DNA of 64,000 nucleotides from Siccirubricoccus phaeus (GCF_008360935.1 NZ_SRXO01000004.1:62001-126000), one strand, 5' to 3'; positions 1-8,752 are shown, numbered from the stretch's first letter. Translations and numbers: made by a program. Notes: generated by a model not told the origin, from the sequence alone.

Positions 1-1
1 T

Positions 2-787
2 GTGGCCGAGATCCGCGCCGGCAGCGGGCCCGCCAGCATCGTGCGGCTGGATCGGCGGCGGCAGGTGACGGTGGAGGTGGAGCTCGGCACCCTGGCCTTG
101 GGAGAGGCGCTGGAGATGGTGAACGCGCTGCCCATCCTGCGCGACCTGCCGCCGGGCATCGAGCGGCGCGAGATCGGCGATGCCGAGACCATGCGGGAGC
201 TGTTCGGGGGGTTCGCCGCCGCCCTCGCCGCGGGCGTGCTGCTGGTCTACCTCGTCCTGGTGCTGCTGTTCGGCGGCGTGCTGCAGCCGATCACCATCAT
301 GGTGGCGCTGCCGCTCTCGCTCAGCGGCGCCCTGCTCGCCCTGCTGGGCACGCAGCGGCCCTTCAGCATCTCGGCGGTGATCGGCGTGCTGATGCTGATG
401 GGGATCGTGGCGAAGAATTCCATCCTCCTGGTGGAATACGCCATCCTGGCACGGCGGGAGCGCGGCGTCGGGCGCGACGAGGCGGTGCTGGAGGCGGTGC
501 GCAAGCGTGCCCGCCCGGTCATCATGACCACCATCGCCATGGTGGCGGGCATGGCGCATATCGCGGCCGGGATCGGCGCCGATTCCGAGTTCCGGGCGCC
601 GATGGCCATCGTGGTCATCGGCGGGCTCGTCACCTCCACCCTGCTCAGCCTGGTGGTGGTGCCGGTGGTCTATTCCTGCCTCGACGAAGCGGGGGACTGG
701 ATCGCGCGGCGGCGGCGCCGCGCAGGCGGGTCCGATCCGAGGCTTTCCGGCCCCTTGGCCGGCGGTGATCTTCGGCCGCGCCATTGA
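2..787 (+). CDS. RND efflux transporter permease, C-terminal fragment
   Basis: This is the C-terminal 261 residues of an inner-membrane RND pump subunit; the reading frame enters from the left edge, so the true start is outside the window. It shows the last membrane half of the family: a short periplasmic piece, then hydrophobic segments at about residues 70-95, 95-115, 120-145, 170-190 and 200-225. The loop motif GIVAKNSILLVEYA is typical of AcrB/MexB/CzcA-type pumps. The family drives proton-coupled export of drugs or metals with a membrane-fusion protein and an outer-membrane channel. Substrate cannot be told from this piece. The tail after about residue 235 is Arg-rich and unconserved. 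The gene is convergent with the TerB-like gene, ending 41 bp before that gene's stop. Confidence 0.9.
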   Translation: MAEIRAGSGPASIVRLDRRRQVTVEVELGTLALGEALEMVNALPILRDLPPGIERREIGDAETMRELFGGFAAALAAGVLLVYLVLVLLFGGVLQPITIMVALPLSLSGALLALLGTQRPFSISAVIGVLMLMGIVAKNSILLVEYAILARRERGVGRDEAVLEAVRKRARPVIMTTIAMVAGMAHIAAGIGADSEFRAPMAIVVIGGLVTSTLLSLVVVPVVYSCLDEAGDWIARRRRRAGGSDPRLSGPLAGGDLRPRH

Positions 788-828
788 GCGGGAGCGCAAC
801 GGCGTCGCATGGATCCGGCGGACGCGGC

Positions 829-1245
829 CTAAATCACCTGGTACCGCGCCCGCGCCGCGCGCTCGATGGCGCCGGCGATCAGCCGGTCCAGGTCCAGCGC
901 CAGGCGGAATTCCTGCAGGAATTGCAGCTCCGCCTGGGTCGCCTCGCCATCCGCCGCCGCCACCTCGCAGGCCAGGAGATAGGCGGTCTCGCGCAGCCGC
1001 GGCGGCAAGGCGTCGCGGATCAGGGTGCAGGCGCGGTCCAGCCCGTCCTCCCGCTCCAGCAGCTTCAGGCAGGTCTCGGTCACGCTGGCGATGCCGCTCG
1101 GGTGGAAATCGCCGAAGACCGGCAGCTCCTGCACCAGCCGAGACATCATCCCCAGCTCGGCATCGGACATCTGCCGGTCCGAGGCGCCCATCAGCACCAT
1201 GGCGCAGACCAGCGCTTCCTGCGCGTTGAATCGGGTATTGGGCAT
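829..1245 (-). CDS. TerB-like tellurite-resistance-family protein
   Basis: 138-residue, mostly helical soluble protein resembling the TerB/DjlA-like family (all-alpha, acidic). The pattern of an N-terminal 'EALVCAMVLMGASDRQMSDAE' region followed by 'ACEVAAADGEATQAE' is the pseudo-duplicated acidic loop that binds metal in TerB relatives. I chose the ATG at 1245 because homology-like sequence begins at MPNTRF; the open frame extends upstream only as Trp/Arg-rich non-protein-like sequence. It lies 46 bp downstream of the helicase gene on the same strand and may be co-transcribed. Single TerB-domain proteins of this kind are common in alphaproteobacteria and need not confer tellurite resistance; the role is unknown. 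Confidence 0.8.
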   Translation of the reverse strand: MPNTRFNAQEALVCAMVLMGASDRQMSDAELGMMSRLVQELPVFGDFHPSGIASVTETCLKLLEREDGLDRACTLIRDALPPRLRETAYLLACEVAAADGEATQAELQFLQEFRLALDLDRLIAGAIERAARARYQVI

Positions 1246-1291
1246 GGGGGCCTCGCTTTCCGCCGTCAGGTCGCTTGCCCAGCGCGCGGCG

Positions 1292-4105
1292 TCAACTCGC
1301 GGTTCCGTCAGAGAGGAAGGCGCGGGTCTCCGCCACCGCCTCCGCCAGCCCCACCCGGCGAGGCTGCACCCCAGGCGGCAGCCCGGCCAGCAGGCGGGAA
1401 GGGCAGGAACGATCCAGCAGGACGAACACTCCCTTGTCATCCGCCCGGCGGATCAGCCGGCCGAAAGCCTGGCGCAGCCGATGGCGGGCCAGGGCGTCGT
1501 CATAGCCCTTGGGGTCGCCGCCCGAGAGATGGATCCGCCTTTCCCGGTGCAGGATGGAGGGGCGCGGCCAGGGCACCCTATCGAAGACCAGCAGGCGGAG
1601 GGACCGGCCGGGGACGTCCACCCCGTCCCGCATGGCGTCTGTGCCCAGCAGGCAGGCATCCTCCTCCGCCCGGAAGACATCCACCAGGGTGGCGTTGTCC
1701 ATGGCATCCACATGCTGGGCGAAGAGTGGGATGCCGGCCTGTTCCAGCCCCTGCGCCATGTGGTGGTGGCAGTCCCGCAGCCTCCGGATGGCGGTGAAGA
1801 GGCCGAGCGCGCCGCCGCCCGAGGCCAGGAACAGCGCCTGCATCGCCGCCGCCACCTGGCCCGGCCGGCCGCGCTCCACATCCGTCACCACGAAGGCGCG
1901 GGTACGGGCGGCGTAGTCGAAGGGCGAGGCCAGGGCGGCGCGGATGGCCGGGGAAGGCAGGTGGCTGGCACCGGTGCGGGCCTCGGCGGTGTTCCAGACG
2001 GCGTCCGGCTCCTCCGTCAGCCCGGCGTCGCCCAGCCGGTCGAGCAAGGTGGCGGAGGTGATGAGCAGCCCATGCGCCGGCGCCGCGACGTTCAGCGCGA
2101 AGGGGGTGGTGGGGTCCAGCCAGTGGCGGTGCAGGCCGGCATCCACCTCCCGCCCGTCGCGCCTTGTCACGGCCAGCCAATCGACGAATTCCCGGCGCTC
2201 CCCGGGCGTGGGGGGCGGAGCGGCGAGGGTGCGGAGCATGGATTGCCAGGCCTTCAGCGGCAGCAGGGCGCGGCGTTCGATCCCGCGGGCAGCGGTTTCC
2301 AGGCGGATGCGGTCGCTGGTCTCCAGCTCCGAGACATCATCCTCCAGCCGGGCCTGCAGCCGGTCCCGCAGGGTGGCCAGCGGTTCCTCCAGCCGCTTCA
2401 GGGCGCGTTCCAGCGCCTCGGCGGCCTCGGCGATGCCCTCGCCCAGCGGGTGCAGGTCGCATTGCTGGTCATAGAGGCCGTCATCCTCTTCCGCCCGGGC
2501 CAGCACCTGGCGACGGGCGGCGCGGAGGAAGACCTCGGTGGGGTTGGCCAGGCGCTCCGCGGCGGCCTCGCTGACGGGCTGGCGGGGCTCCTCCGAAAGC
2601 CGGCTGGACCAGCCGAGGCCGGGCAGGGCGCGGGCGGCCTGCAACGCCGCCTCCATGGGCGGCAGCAGGTCCGGCAGGTCGCCGGCGAGTTCCTCGATGC
2701 GGCGGCGGAGGCCGCGGGCGCGGCTGCGGCCGCCCTCGGCGCCCAGCAGCCAGCGGCGCAATTCCGCTGTCTCGGCGCCAGTGACGGCGGCGCTGAAGGC
2801 GGCATCCGCGGCGTCGAACAGGTGGTGGCCCTCATCGAAGACGTAGCGGACCGGGCGGCCATCCTCGCCGCCGCCCAGCGCCGCCTGGACCATGACCAAG
2901 GCATGGTTGGCCACCACCAGCGTCGCGGTGCGGGCGCGGCGGATGGAATGCTCGACGAAGCATTGCTTGTAGCGGGGGCAGGCGGAGCGGATGCATTCGC
3001 CCCGCCGGTCGGCCAGCGGCCAAAGGGCTTGCGGCCCGTGCAATTCCGCGATCCAGCCAGGGAAATCGCCGCCCAGCAGATCGCCGTCCCGCGTCGCCAG
3101 CGCCCAGCGGGCGACGAGGCCGAGCGGCACCGCCATGTCCGGCTGGCTGGCCTGGCCCAGCATCTCCTCCAGATTCAGCAGGCAGAGGTAATTCTCCCGC
3201 CCCTTGCGCACCACCACGCGGCGGCGGCGCTCCTCCGGCTCCGGGTAGAGGCGGCCGAGCTCCTGGTCGATCTGACGCTGCAAATTGCGGGTGAAGGTGG
3301 AGATCCAGACCGGCGCGCCGTTGCGCTCCGCCCAGAGGGAGGCGGGGGCGATGTAGCCCAGCGTCTTGCCGGTGCCGGTGCCGGCCTCGGCGAGGACCAG
3401 GCGGGGCTGGCCCCGGTCGTCGCGCGGGGCGAAGGCGCCGGCGGCGGCGGAGGCGAAATCCGCCTGCTGCGGCCGCTGCTCCGCGCCTTCGCCGAGGATC
3501 TGGCCAAGGCGCTGGCGGGCTTCCGCCGGGGAGACGTCGAAGCTGGCGGGGGGCTGGGCCGGGCCGGGATCCTCCCACTCCGGCAGGCGGCGCCAGACCC
3601 TGTGGGCGTCGAGCGAGGGCTTTTCCGGGTCCCGGCCCAGGGCGGCGAGCACGGCGGGCGTCCAGGGCCAGCCGGCGGCCTGCTCCATCTGCGCGGCGAG
3701 GATGCCGGCATCCCGGTTCAGCGGCGTGTTGCGGCCCTGCGCCAGGTGGCGCAGCAGGGCGGTGGCGAGCTCCGGCAGCAGGGCGGCGGCGGCGGCATCG
3801 TCGCGCGGCGGGTCGAAGCCCAGCGCCATGGCCAGGCCGCGCGGGGTAGGGGCGGCAAGCTGGGCGGGGCGGCAGAAGGCGAAGAGGTCCAGCAGGTCGA
3901 AGGTGGCCTCGAAGCGGGGCAGGTCCAGGCGGCGGGCGGTGGCGGGGGCATGGACCAGCAGGGGCGGGGGGTGGTCGGCCAGGGCACGGGGCAGGGCAGC
4001 CGAGGGCAGCTCCAGTAACTCCCCATCGGGCGTCAGCAGGGTGGCGCGGCCATGGCCGGCGACCAGGGCCGGGGCATCGGGCAGCAGCAAACGGGGGGTT
4101 GGCAT
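1292..4105 (-). CDS. DinG-type ATP-dependent DNA helicase (XPD-like, Fe-S)
   Basis: 937-residue superfamily-2 helicase of the DinG/XPD group, a 5'-3' helicase that unwinds structured DNA or R-loops. Visible motifs: Walker A EAGTGTGKT (about residue 240); a cysteine set (one near YLCLLN, then C-x4-C-x5-C in the CIRSACPRYKQC stretch) that fits the 4Fe-4S cluster; a DEGHH box replacing DEAH; motif III-like LLITSAT; and C-terminal motifs HVDAMD, DAMRDGVDVPG and RQAFGRLIRR. The first 200 residues are a proteobacterial N-terminal extension. The start at 4105 is the only ATG giving that extension. It is probably in one unit with the downstream TerB-like gene. Its upstream region is a divergent, hairpin-rich intergenic shared with the ChbG-like gene. 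Confidence 0.92.
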   Translation of the reverse strand: MPTPRLLLPDAPALVAGHGRATLLTPDGELLELPSAALPRALADHPPPLLVHAPATARRLDLPRFEATFDLLDLFAFCRPAQLAAPTPRGLAMALGFDPPRDDAAAAALLPELATALLRHLAQGRNTPLNRDAGILAAQMEQAAGWPWTPAVLAALGRDPEKPSLDAHRVWRRLPEWEDPGPAQPPASFDVSPAEARQRLGQILGEGAEQRPQQADFASAAAGAFAPRDDRGQPRLVLAEAGTGTGKTLGYIAPASLWAERNGAPVWISTFTRNLQRQIDQELGRLYPEPEERRRRVVVRKGRENYLCLLNLEEMLGQASQPDMAVPLGLVARWALATRDGDLLGGDFPGWIAELHGPQALWPLADRRGECIRSACPRYKQCFVEHSIRRARTATLVVANHALVMVQAALGGGEDGRPVRYVFDEGHHLFDAADAAFSAAVTGAETAELRRWLLGAEGGRSRARGLRRRIEELAGDLPDLLPPMEAALQAARALPGLGWSSRLSEEPRQPVSEAAAERLANPTEVFLRAARRQVLARAEEDDGLYDQQCDLHPLGEGIAEAAEALERALKRLEEPLATLRDRLQARLEDDVSELETSDRIRLETAARGIERRALLPLKAWQSMLRTLAAPPPTPGERREFVDWLAVTRRDGREVDAGLHRHWLDPTTPFALNVAAPAHGLLITSATLLDRLGDAGLTEEPDAVWNTAEARTGASHLPSPAIRAALASPFDYAARTRAFVVTDVERGRPGQVAAAMQALFLASGGGALGLFTAIRRLRDCHHHMAQGLEQAGIPLFAQHVDAMDNATLVDVFRAEEDACLLGTDAMRDGVDVPGRSLRLLVFDRVPWPRPSILHRERRIHLSGGDPKGYDDALARHRLRQAFGRLIRRADDKGVFVLLDRSCPSRLLAGLPPGVQPRRVGLAEAVAETRAFLSDGTAS

Positions 4106-4143
4106 TGCCCGGCAGCCTAGCAGGGTAGGAACCGCTTCGCATT

Positions 4144-4315
4144 GAGGAGGGCTCCGCCCTCCTCAAACTCCACCCGCCAGGGCCGAAGAGCCCTTGGAAC
4201 CCTTGAGTTTTGCGGTAGAACCGCCGCGCCTGGACTCATGGTTCCCAAAGGCCCTTCGGCCTTTGGTGGGGGGAGCCCGAGGGGGCGCGCGCCGTAAGGC
4301 ACGCCTTACGGCGCG
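4144..4315. repeat. GC-rich hairpin block (family E module) in a divergent intergenic
   Basis: Three inverted repeats lie between the divergent helicase and deacetylase genes. At 4144-4164, nine-base arms pair around TCC. At 4234-4270 a module carries CCAAAGGCC-CTTC-GGCCTTTGG, a stem with a UUCG-type loop; the same module recurs at 11191-11227. At 4288-4315, two perfect 12-base arms are separated by four bases, ending 26 bp before the deacetylase ATG. The last could affect translation or act as an operator. No gene is supported here. Confidence 0.6.
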
Positions 4316-4341
4316 ACGCCCCTCTCGGACGATGGTGCCAC

Positions 4342-5145
4342 ATGCCCGATGCCCGCTATCTCATCCTCAATTGCGACGATCTCGGCGCCAGCCATGCCGC
4401 GAATTGCGCCATTCACCGTGCCCTGACCCAGGGTGTCGCCACCAGCGCCTCGCTGATGGTCCCCTGCCCCTGGGCGCCGGAGGCGGCGCTGCTGTGCCGC
4501 GGCCATCCGCTGGGCATCCACCTCACCTTCACCAGCGAGTACCCGGCCTACCGCTGGCGCCCGCTGACCGCCGGCGCCTCCCTGCGCGACGCCGAGGGCT
4601 ACTGCCACCCCACCACGGCGGCAGCGGTCGCCGCGCTGGACGCCGCCGAGGCCCGCGCCGAAGGGGCGGCGCAGATCGCCACCGCCCTCGCCTGGGGCGT
4701 CGACGTCACGCATCTGGACCTGCACATGAACGTGCTGCAGGGGCGGGACGATCTGTTCGAGGTGTATCTCGACCTCGCTTTGGCCTATCGCCTGCCGGTG
4801 CGCCTCCTGGGCGAGGCGGAGGCCGCGATCGCCGGCGCGGCGGCCCGGGCCCGCGCTGCCGCGCGCGGCGTGCTGAGCAACGACCACATGCTCTACCCCT
4901 GGCCGCGCCCCACGGCCGAGGTGCTGCGCGACGCCCTGCCGCATCTCCGCCCCGGCATCACCGAAATCTTCGCCCATCCGGTGGAGGACGGGCCGGAGCT
5001 GCGCGCCTATTCCCCCCGCTTCGCCGAGCTGCGCGCCGCCGACGCCGCCGGCATGCTGGACCCCGCCTTGCCTGCGCTGCTGGACGCGGCCGGCATCGTC
5101 CGCATCAGCTACCGGGTGCTGCGGGACCGGATGCGGGCAGGCTGA
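4342..5145 (+). CDS. ChbG/HpnK (YdjC-fold) family deacetylase
   Basis: 267-residue protein of the ChbG/HpnK family, metal-dependent carbohydrate deacetylases that act on chito-oligosaccharides or on glycosylated hopanoids. Key motifs are present: NCDDLG near the N-terminus (metal-binding Asp-Asp), HLTF around residue 57 and HLDLHMN around residue 130 with metal-binding histidines, and HPVEDG near residue 213. Length fits the family. No hopanoid (hpn) genes are adjacent, so the substrate is open. No signal peptide is seen, so a cytoplasmic enzyme is likely. The 3' end overlaps the convergent gene at 5105-6106 by 41 bp. Confidence 0.85.
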   Translation: MPDARYLILNCDDLGASHAANCAIHRALTQGVATSASLMVPCPWAPEAALLCRGHPLGIHLTFTSEYPAYRWRPLTAGASLRDAEGYCHPTTAAAVAALDAAEARAEGAAQIATALAWGVDVTHLDLHMNVLQGRDDLFEVYLDLALAYRLPVRLLGEAEAAIAGAAARARAAARGVLSNDHMLYPWPRPTAEVLRDALPHLRPGITEIFAHPVEDGPELRAYSPRFAELRAADAAGMLDPALPALLDAAGIVRISYRVLRDRMRAG

Positions 5146-6106
5146 GGCGCGGCAGCGCCGTCTGCCCCAGCACCCAGCCTTCCCAGTGCCTTATCCAGGG
5201 ATCCTCCGGCACGAAATCCGGCCTTGCCCCGTCCAGCACGCCGATCAGGCCGAGCAGGCCGATCAGCGAGTCGAAGCGGTCCTCCCCTGCCGCATCCGCG
5301 CCGAAGCCGGCCGCGATGGCCGCCGCCAGCGCCGCGCCCGGCACTACGCGACGCGCCGCCATCGCCTCCCGCAGCGCCGCTGCCAGCGCCTGGCGAGGCC
5401 CCTGGGCGCGCTTGCTGCCCGCCAGCTTCAGGCCGCAATGGCGCAGCGCCTCCGCCGGATAGACCTCCGCCAGCACCGCCACCCCCGGCGCCAGCAGTGC
5501 GTGCAGCCCGCCCTGAAAGGGCCAGAGGCGCACCGGCGCGCCCGAGGCCAGCGCCGGCACCAGCCAGTCCCGCCACGCTGCGATCGCCGCCTTGCCGGAT
5601 TGGTTGGCGCCCAGGGTCCAGAACAGCGGCGCGCCGGCCGGGCGCTCCGCCGTCGCCCGGTCGCACCAGCGGGACAGCCCCTCCGCGCCGGCGAAGCCCA
5701 GCGCGGCGGCATGGGCAGCGCGCGTCATCCCCCGCAGGCCGCGCGCCGGGTAGAAGGGGCTGGCGGCGCACACCGTCTCCAGCCCCGCATTCACCGCGAA
5801 GAATTCCGGCCGCGCCGCCAGCCCGGCGAGGAATTCCGGAAACCCCGCCTCCGCCCGTCCCGCCGCATAGGCGCGCGGCAGGCCCAGCGGCAGATCGAGG
5901 CCGAGCGCCACCGGCGCCCCTGCCGCCAGCAGCGCCGGCAGCAGGGTGGCCACCTCGCCCACCGGCCGCGGCGCCTCCGCGCGCCAGATGCCGCCCTCGC
6001 GCCGCGCCAGGCTCAGCCAGCGCTTGCGCGGGTCGATGCTCCAATCGGCATGGGCGGCGATCAGATCGGGCAGGGCTCGGCCGGGCTGTGGCAGCATGCG
6101 GGACAT
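5105..6106 (-). CDS. DUF429-like protein, possible RNase H-fold nuclease
   Basis: 333-residue protein starting at MSRMLPQ (a second ATG three codons in, at 6097, is equally possible). The region 'DPRKRWLSLA...VALGLDLPLGLP...YA' resembles the DUF429 pattern, a predicted RNase H-like fold whose function is undefined. Later segments (SGKAAIAAWRDWL, VYPAEALRHCG, EDRFDSLIGLLG) are also DUF429-like in character. The gene is divergent from the cytochrome b561 gene with only 15 bp between start codons, and its 3' end overlaps the ChbG-like gene by 41 bp. I infer the family from pattern only; no biochemical role is assigned. Confidence 0.6.
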   Translation of the reverse strand: MSRMLPQPGRALPDLIAAHADWSIDPRKRWLSLARREGGIWRAEAPRPVGEVATLLPALLAAGAPVALGLDLPLGLPRAYAAGRAEAGFPEFLAGLAARPEFFAVNAGLETVCAASPFYPARGLRGMTRAAHAAALGFAGAEGLSRWCDRATAERPAGAPLFWTLGANQSGKAAIAAWRDWLVPALASGAPVRLWPFQGGLHALLAPGVAVLAEVYPAEALRHCGLKLAGSKRAQGPRQALAAALREAMAARRVVPGAALAAAIAAGFGADAAGEDRFDSLIGLLGLIGVLDGARPDFVPEDPWIRHWEGWVLGQTALPRLSLPASGPAAPGS

Positions 6107-6121
6107 TGGGGGGAGGGCAGG

Positions 6122-6661
6122 ATGCAGAGCTACAACCCGGTTGCGAAGTGGTTCCACTGGATCACGGTGGCGCTGATGGCGGTGGCGCTGCCGGTGGGCT
6201 TCGTCATCCAGCACATCACGGAGGCGCAGGAGGGCGCCACCAAGATGGTGTTCTACGCCATCCATGAATCCGCCGGGGTGACGCTGTTCCTGGTGGTGCT
6301 GCTGCGCCTGCTCTGGCGGCTGAGCCACAAGGCGCCGCCCCTGCCGGCGAGCATCCCGGCGCCGCTGCGCCTGGCGGCGAATACCGTGCACCACGCGCTC
6401 TACGCGCTGCTGCTGGTGCAGCCGCTGCTCGGCTTCTTCGCCACCAACGCCTGGGGTTTTCCGCTGCAGGGCCAGACCGCCTATCTGGGCTTCATCGAGC
6501 TGCCGAAATTCATGGACGCGAATGAGGACCTCGCCGGGCAGTTGCAGGCGCTGCATACGATCGGCGGCTGGACCATCCTGGTGCTGCTCGTCCTGCATAT
6601 CGGCGGCGTGGTGTTCCACCAGGCCGTCAGGCGGGACGGGCTGTTGCTGCGCATGGTGTAG
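6122..6661 (+). CDS. Cytochrome b561-type membrane protein
   Basis: 179-residue four-helix di-heme membrane protein of the cytochrome b561 group, which passes electrons across or within the inner membrane (often quinol oxidation or superoxide-related). Histidines sit in the expected places: FHW near the N-terminus, IHES at about 49, the HHALY pair around 93-94, and LHTIGG and LHIGG in the last helices. Hydrophobic segments are at about 12-30, 50-66, 95-115 and 142-160. The start is set by GGGGGGAGGG directly upstream, a strong ribosome-binding site squeezed into the 15-bp gap to the divergent gene. The YceI gene that often follows b561 is absent here. Confidence 0.9.
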   Translation: MQSYNPVAKWFHWITVALMAVALPVGFVIQHITEAQEGATKMVFYAIHESAGVTLFLVVLLRLLWRLSHKAPPLPASIPAPLRLAANTVHHALYALLLVQPLLGFFATNAWGFPLQGQTAYLGFIELPKFMDANEDLAGQLQALHTIGGWTILVLLVLHIGGVVFHQAVRRDGLLLRMV

Positions 6662-6717
6662 CGCCGCCCCGAGGCTGCCCGCCGCCCCGGCGGCGGTAGG
6701 GGCGGCGCAGCTCGCGG

Positions 6718-6938
6718 AGCCGCGTCTCTTCGGCGCGCCCGCTGTCCTCGCGTGCCTCGCCGCTCCGTGCCGAACGCAGCGCCCGCGCCCTTTCAGGGCC
6801 GCCGCGGCAGGCTGCGCAGCGCGCAAAGCCGCGCCTCTGTCGGCGCCGCCCGCTGTCCTTGGGTGCCTTGCGGCCCCGCAAGGCGTAGCGCCCGCGCCCC
6901 TTCCGAGGCCGCCGCGGCAGGCTGCGCACTGCCCGCAA
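6718..6938. repeat. Two tandem 109-bp GC-rich repeat units
   Basis: The 461 bp between the b561 stop and the next gene holds no convincing protein. Two imperfect units start at AGCCGCG (6718 and 6827), each running through GCTGTCCT, GCGCCCGCGCCC and GCCGCGGCAGGCTGCGCA in the same order. A weaker copy may begin near 6673. The short open frames here follow the repeat in several frames and look like GC artefacts. Confidence 0.55.
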
Positions 6939-7010
6939 GGCGGCCCGTCCCGGGACCTCTCATGGCGCTGCCCATGCGGGCGCCGCGCAGCGGCGCCTCG
7001 CGGGGATCGC

Positions 7011-7125
7011 TAGTGTCCCGATGCTGAAGTCCTGCGGACTTCGTTCTCGGGCCACCAGCTTTGTTTTCAGTGTCCTGCCCGCTGCGTTCGCTGGAAATCC
7101 AGCGAACTTTGCGGGCAGGACACTA
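7011..7125. repeat. Palindromic TA-bounded element D1
   Basis: 115-bp element with terminal inverted repeat TAGTGTCC...GGACACTA. It contains two internal hairpins, AAGTCC-TGC-GGACTT and GTTCGCTGG-AAAT-CCAGCGAAC. A second copy (D2) lies at 38112-38228 in opposite orientation, differing by a few bases. The right-end CTA (7123-7125) is, on the minus strand, the TAG stop codon of the gene at 7123-7338. It has no coding capacity. Confidence 0.85.
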
Positions 7126-7338
7126 GATCGGCTTCTGCGCCTTCTCCAGCAGCCGGGAGAAGAAGCCGGGCTTCTTCCCCGCCTCCTTCGCCGGGACGGC
7201 CGTCTTCGCCGCCGCGGTGCGCTCCGCCTCCGCCTCCTTCGCCTTCTGGTCGAGCCAGCGCTCGAGGCTCATGCCCGCGCGAGCAGCGCGTTTCGCCTCA
7301 TAGGCGCGCTGCCCCTCGCTCATCTTACGGTGATCCAT
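7123..7338 (-). CDS. Small basic hypothetical protein (71 aa)
   Basis: 71-residue, highly charged, helical protein rich in Lys, Ala, Arg and Glu, with no membrane segment or signal peptide. The middle is a predicted helix (SLERWLDQKAKEAEAERTAA), and the C-terminus KPGFFSRLLEKAQKP looks amphipathic. I do not recognise a named family. The start at 7338 has AGGAGTTCC upstream, a good ribosome-binding site at normal spacing. The stop codon TAG is the end of palindromic element D1, so the ancestral stop was probably at the same place. It is divergent from the DUF1491 gene. Confidence 0.6.
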   Translation of the reverse strand: MDHRKMSEGQRAYEAKRAARAGMSLERWLDQKAKEAEAERTAAAKTAVPAKEAGKKPGFFSRLLEKAQKPI

Positions 7339-7431
7339 GGGAACTCCTACGCGGCGCCAGATGTGGCGGAGCCGGGGCGGCAGGGCAAGCAGAGCTTGCC
7401 AGCGGGCGCGCCGGGCGGTTCCTATGCCCGC

Positions 7432-7764
7432 ATGGAACCTCGCGTGAAAGCCGGAATCTGGGTTTCGATGGCGCTGCGCCTGGCCGATATCGCCGGCCGC
7501 AGCGGCGCCGTGCTGCGCAAGGGAGACCCGGATTCCGGCGGGATTCTCTGCGTCCTACGCGGTCGCGACGGGCTGCTGGTGCTGAGCCAGGTGCGCGACG
7601 CGGAAGGCCGCCCCGCCTGGATGCGCGGCACGGGCGAGGCGCCCGTCAATCAGGAAGCCGCCGACGCCTATGTGGACCGGCAGGTGCGACGGGACCCCGA
7701 TCTATGGATCGTGGAATTCGACGCCCCCGATCTGCAACCCCCGTTTGAGGGGAAAGTATTGTAA
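7432..7764 (+). CDS. DUF1491 family protein
   Basis: 110-residue cytoplasmic protein matching the DUF1491 pattern of alphaproteobacteria: N-terminal 'RVKAGIWVSMALRLAD', central 'RKGDPDSGGILCVLRG..GLLVLSQVRD', and C-terminal 'YVDRQVRRDPDLWIVEFD'. Function is unknown in the family. I used the ATG at 7432 because the family begins with this EPRVKAG segment; the open frame runs further upstream without conserved sequence. It sits between a divergent small gene and the response regulator gene, 163 bp upstream of the latter. Confidence 0.82.
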   Translation: MEPRVKAGIWVSMALRLADIAGRSGAVLRKGDPDSGGILCVLRGRDGLLVLSQVRDAEGRPAWMRGTGEAPVNQEAADAYVDRQVRRDPDLWIVEFDAPDLQPPFEGKVL

Positions 7765-7927
7765 CACAACTCGTTGTCACGCTATCGCAATCTTGTGTAT
7801 CCGCCCCTACGCGCCCGTGAGGTGCGTCTTTCTATCCCTGTGGTTTCAATCCCCCCTGTTCCAAGGCCGGGCGCGGAACGTCCGGGCGAAGGCGACGTTT
7901 TCACGCAACCCTATTTCCGGAGGCTTC

Positions 7928-8638
7928 ATGGCATCCCCCCGCCCAATCCTGATTGTCGAGGACGATGCCGCGCTGCGCGCGACCCTCGCGGAGCAGCTTT
8001 CCCTGGATGGCGACTTCACCGCCGATGAGGCGGAAAGCGCGAAGGAAGCGGAGCTCAAGCTGGCACATGCGGATGCCCGCTACGACGCCATCCTGCTGGA
8101 TATCGGCCTGCCGGACGGCGACGGCCGGGATTTTTGCGCCAAGCTGCGGCGGGATGGGCGGCGCATGCCGGTCATCATGCTGACCGGCAAGGACCAGGAG
8201 CAGGACGTGATCAAGGGCCTCGATGCCGGGGCGAATGACTACATCGCCAAGCCCTTTCGTCTGCACGAATTGCTGGCCCGGGTCCGCGCCCAGCTTCGCG
8301 TCTTCGATAATTCGGAGGACGCGGTCTTCATCATCGGCCCTTACCTGTTCCGTCCGGCCGCCCGGATGCTGCTGGAAGCGTCCCGGAACCGCAAGGTCCG
8401 GCTGACCGACAAGGAAAGCAACATCCTGAAGTATCTCTACCGGGCCGGCGGCCGGCCGGTGCCGCGGCAGATCCTGCTGAACGAGGTGTGGGGCTACAAC
8501 AGCGCCGTCACCACCCATACGCTGGAGACGCATATCTACCGGCTGCGGCAGAAGATCGAGCCGGATCCGGCCAATACGAGGCTGCTGGTGACCGAGGGCG
8601 GCGGCTACAAGCTGAACCCCCTGGCCGACGCGGCCTGA
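7928..8638 (+). CDS. OmpR-type response regulator (orphan)
   Basis: 236-residue two-component response regulator. A receiver domain (about 6-118) has acidic EDD at 11-13, phospho-acceptor D58 (LLDIG), T86 and K108 (AKPF). A winged-helix DNA-binding domain follows (about 135-230, ending THTLETHIYRLRQKIEPD...TEGGGYKL). No histidine kinase is encoded next to it, so the partner is elsewhere. The start is set by CCGGAGG seven bases upstream. The 163-bp leader has AT-richer sequence with a possible -35 TTGTCA at 7774, but no clear -10, so I do not call the promoter. The next gene starts 115 bp downstream and is unlikely to be functionally linked. Confidence 0.93.
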   Translation: MASPRPILIVEDDAALRATLAEQLSLDGDFTADEAESAKEAELKLAHADARYDAILLDIGLPDGDGRDFCAKLRRDGRRMPVIMLTGKDQEQDVIKGLDAGANDYIAKPFRLHELLARVRAQLRVFDNSEDAVFIIGPYLFRPAARMLLEASRNRKVRLTDKESNILKYLYRAGGRPVPRQILLNEVWGYNSAVTTHTLETHIYRLRQKIEPDPANTRLLVTEGGGYKLNPLADAA

Positions 8639-8752
8639 TCCCTGCCGGGCGCGGCGGGGGCCGTGCCCGGTTGTGCCTGGCGATTTTTCCTGGCCCTTGT
8701 CCCCTGGGATGGCAGTGGAGAAACTGCCCGCCCTGACCCCGGGGGAACGCCG

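Noticed and set aside
1025-4018. 997-codon plus-strand frame opposite the DinG-type helicase
   Set aside because: Antisense shadow with low-complexity Gly/Gln/Arg sequence; the helicase on the other strand has all motifs.
5105-5145. Frameshift or misassembly at the overlapping ends of the ChbG and DUF429-like genes
   Set aside because: Both frames are intact to their stops, and convergent overlaps of this size occur in compact GC-rich genomes.
6627-7027. Several overlapping 60-100 codon frames after cytochrome b561
   Set aside because: They follow tandem GC-rich repeats in several frames and on both strands, with no protein-like pattern.
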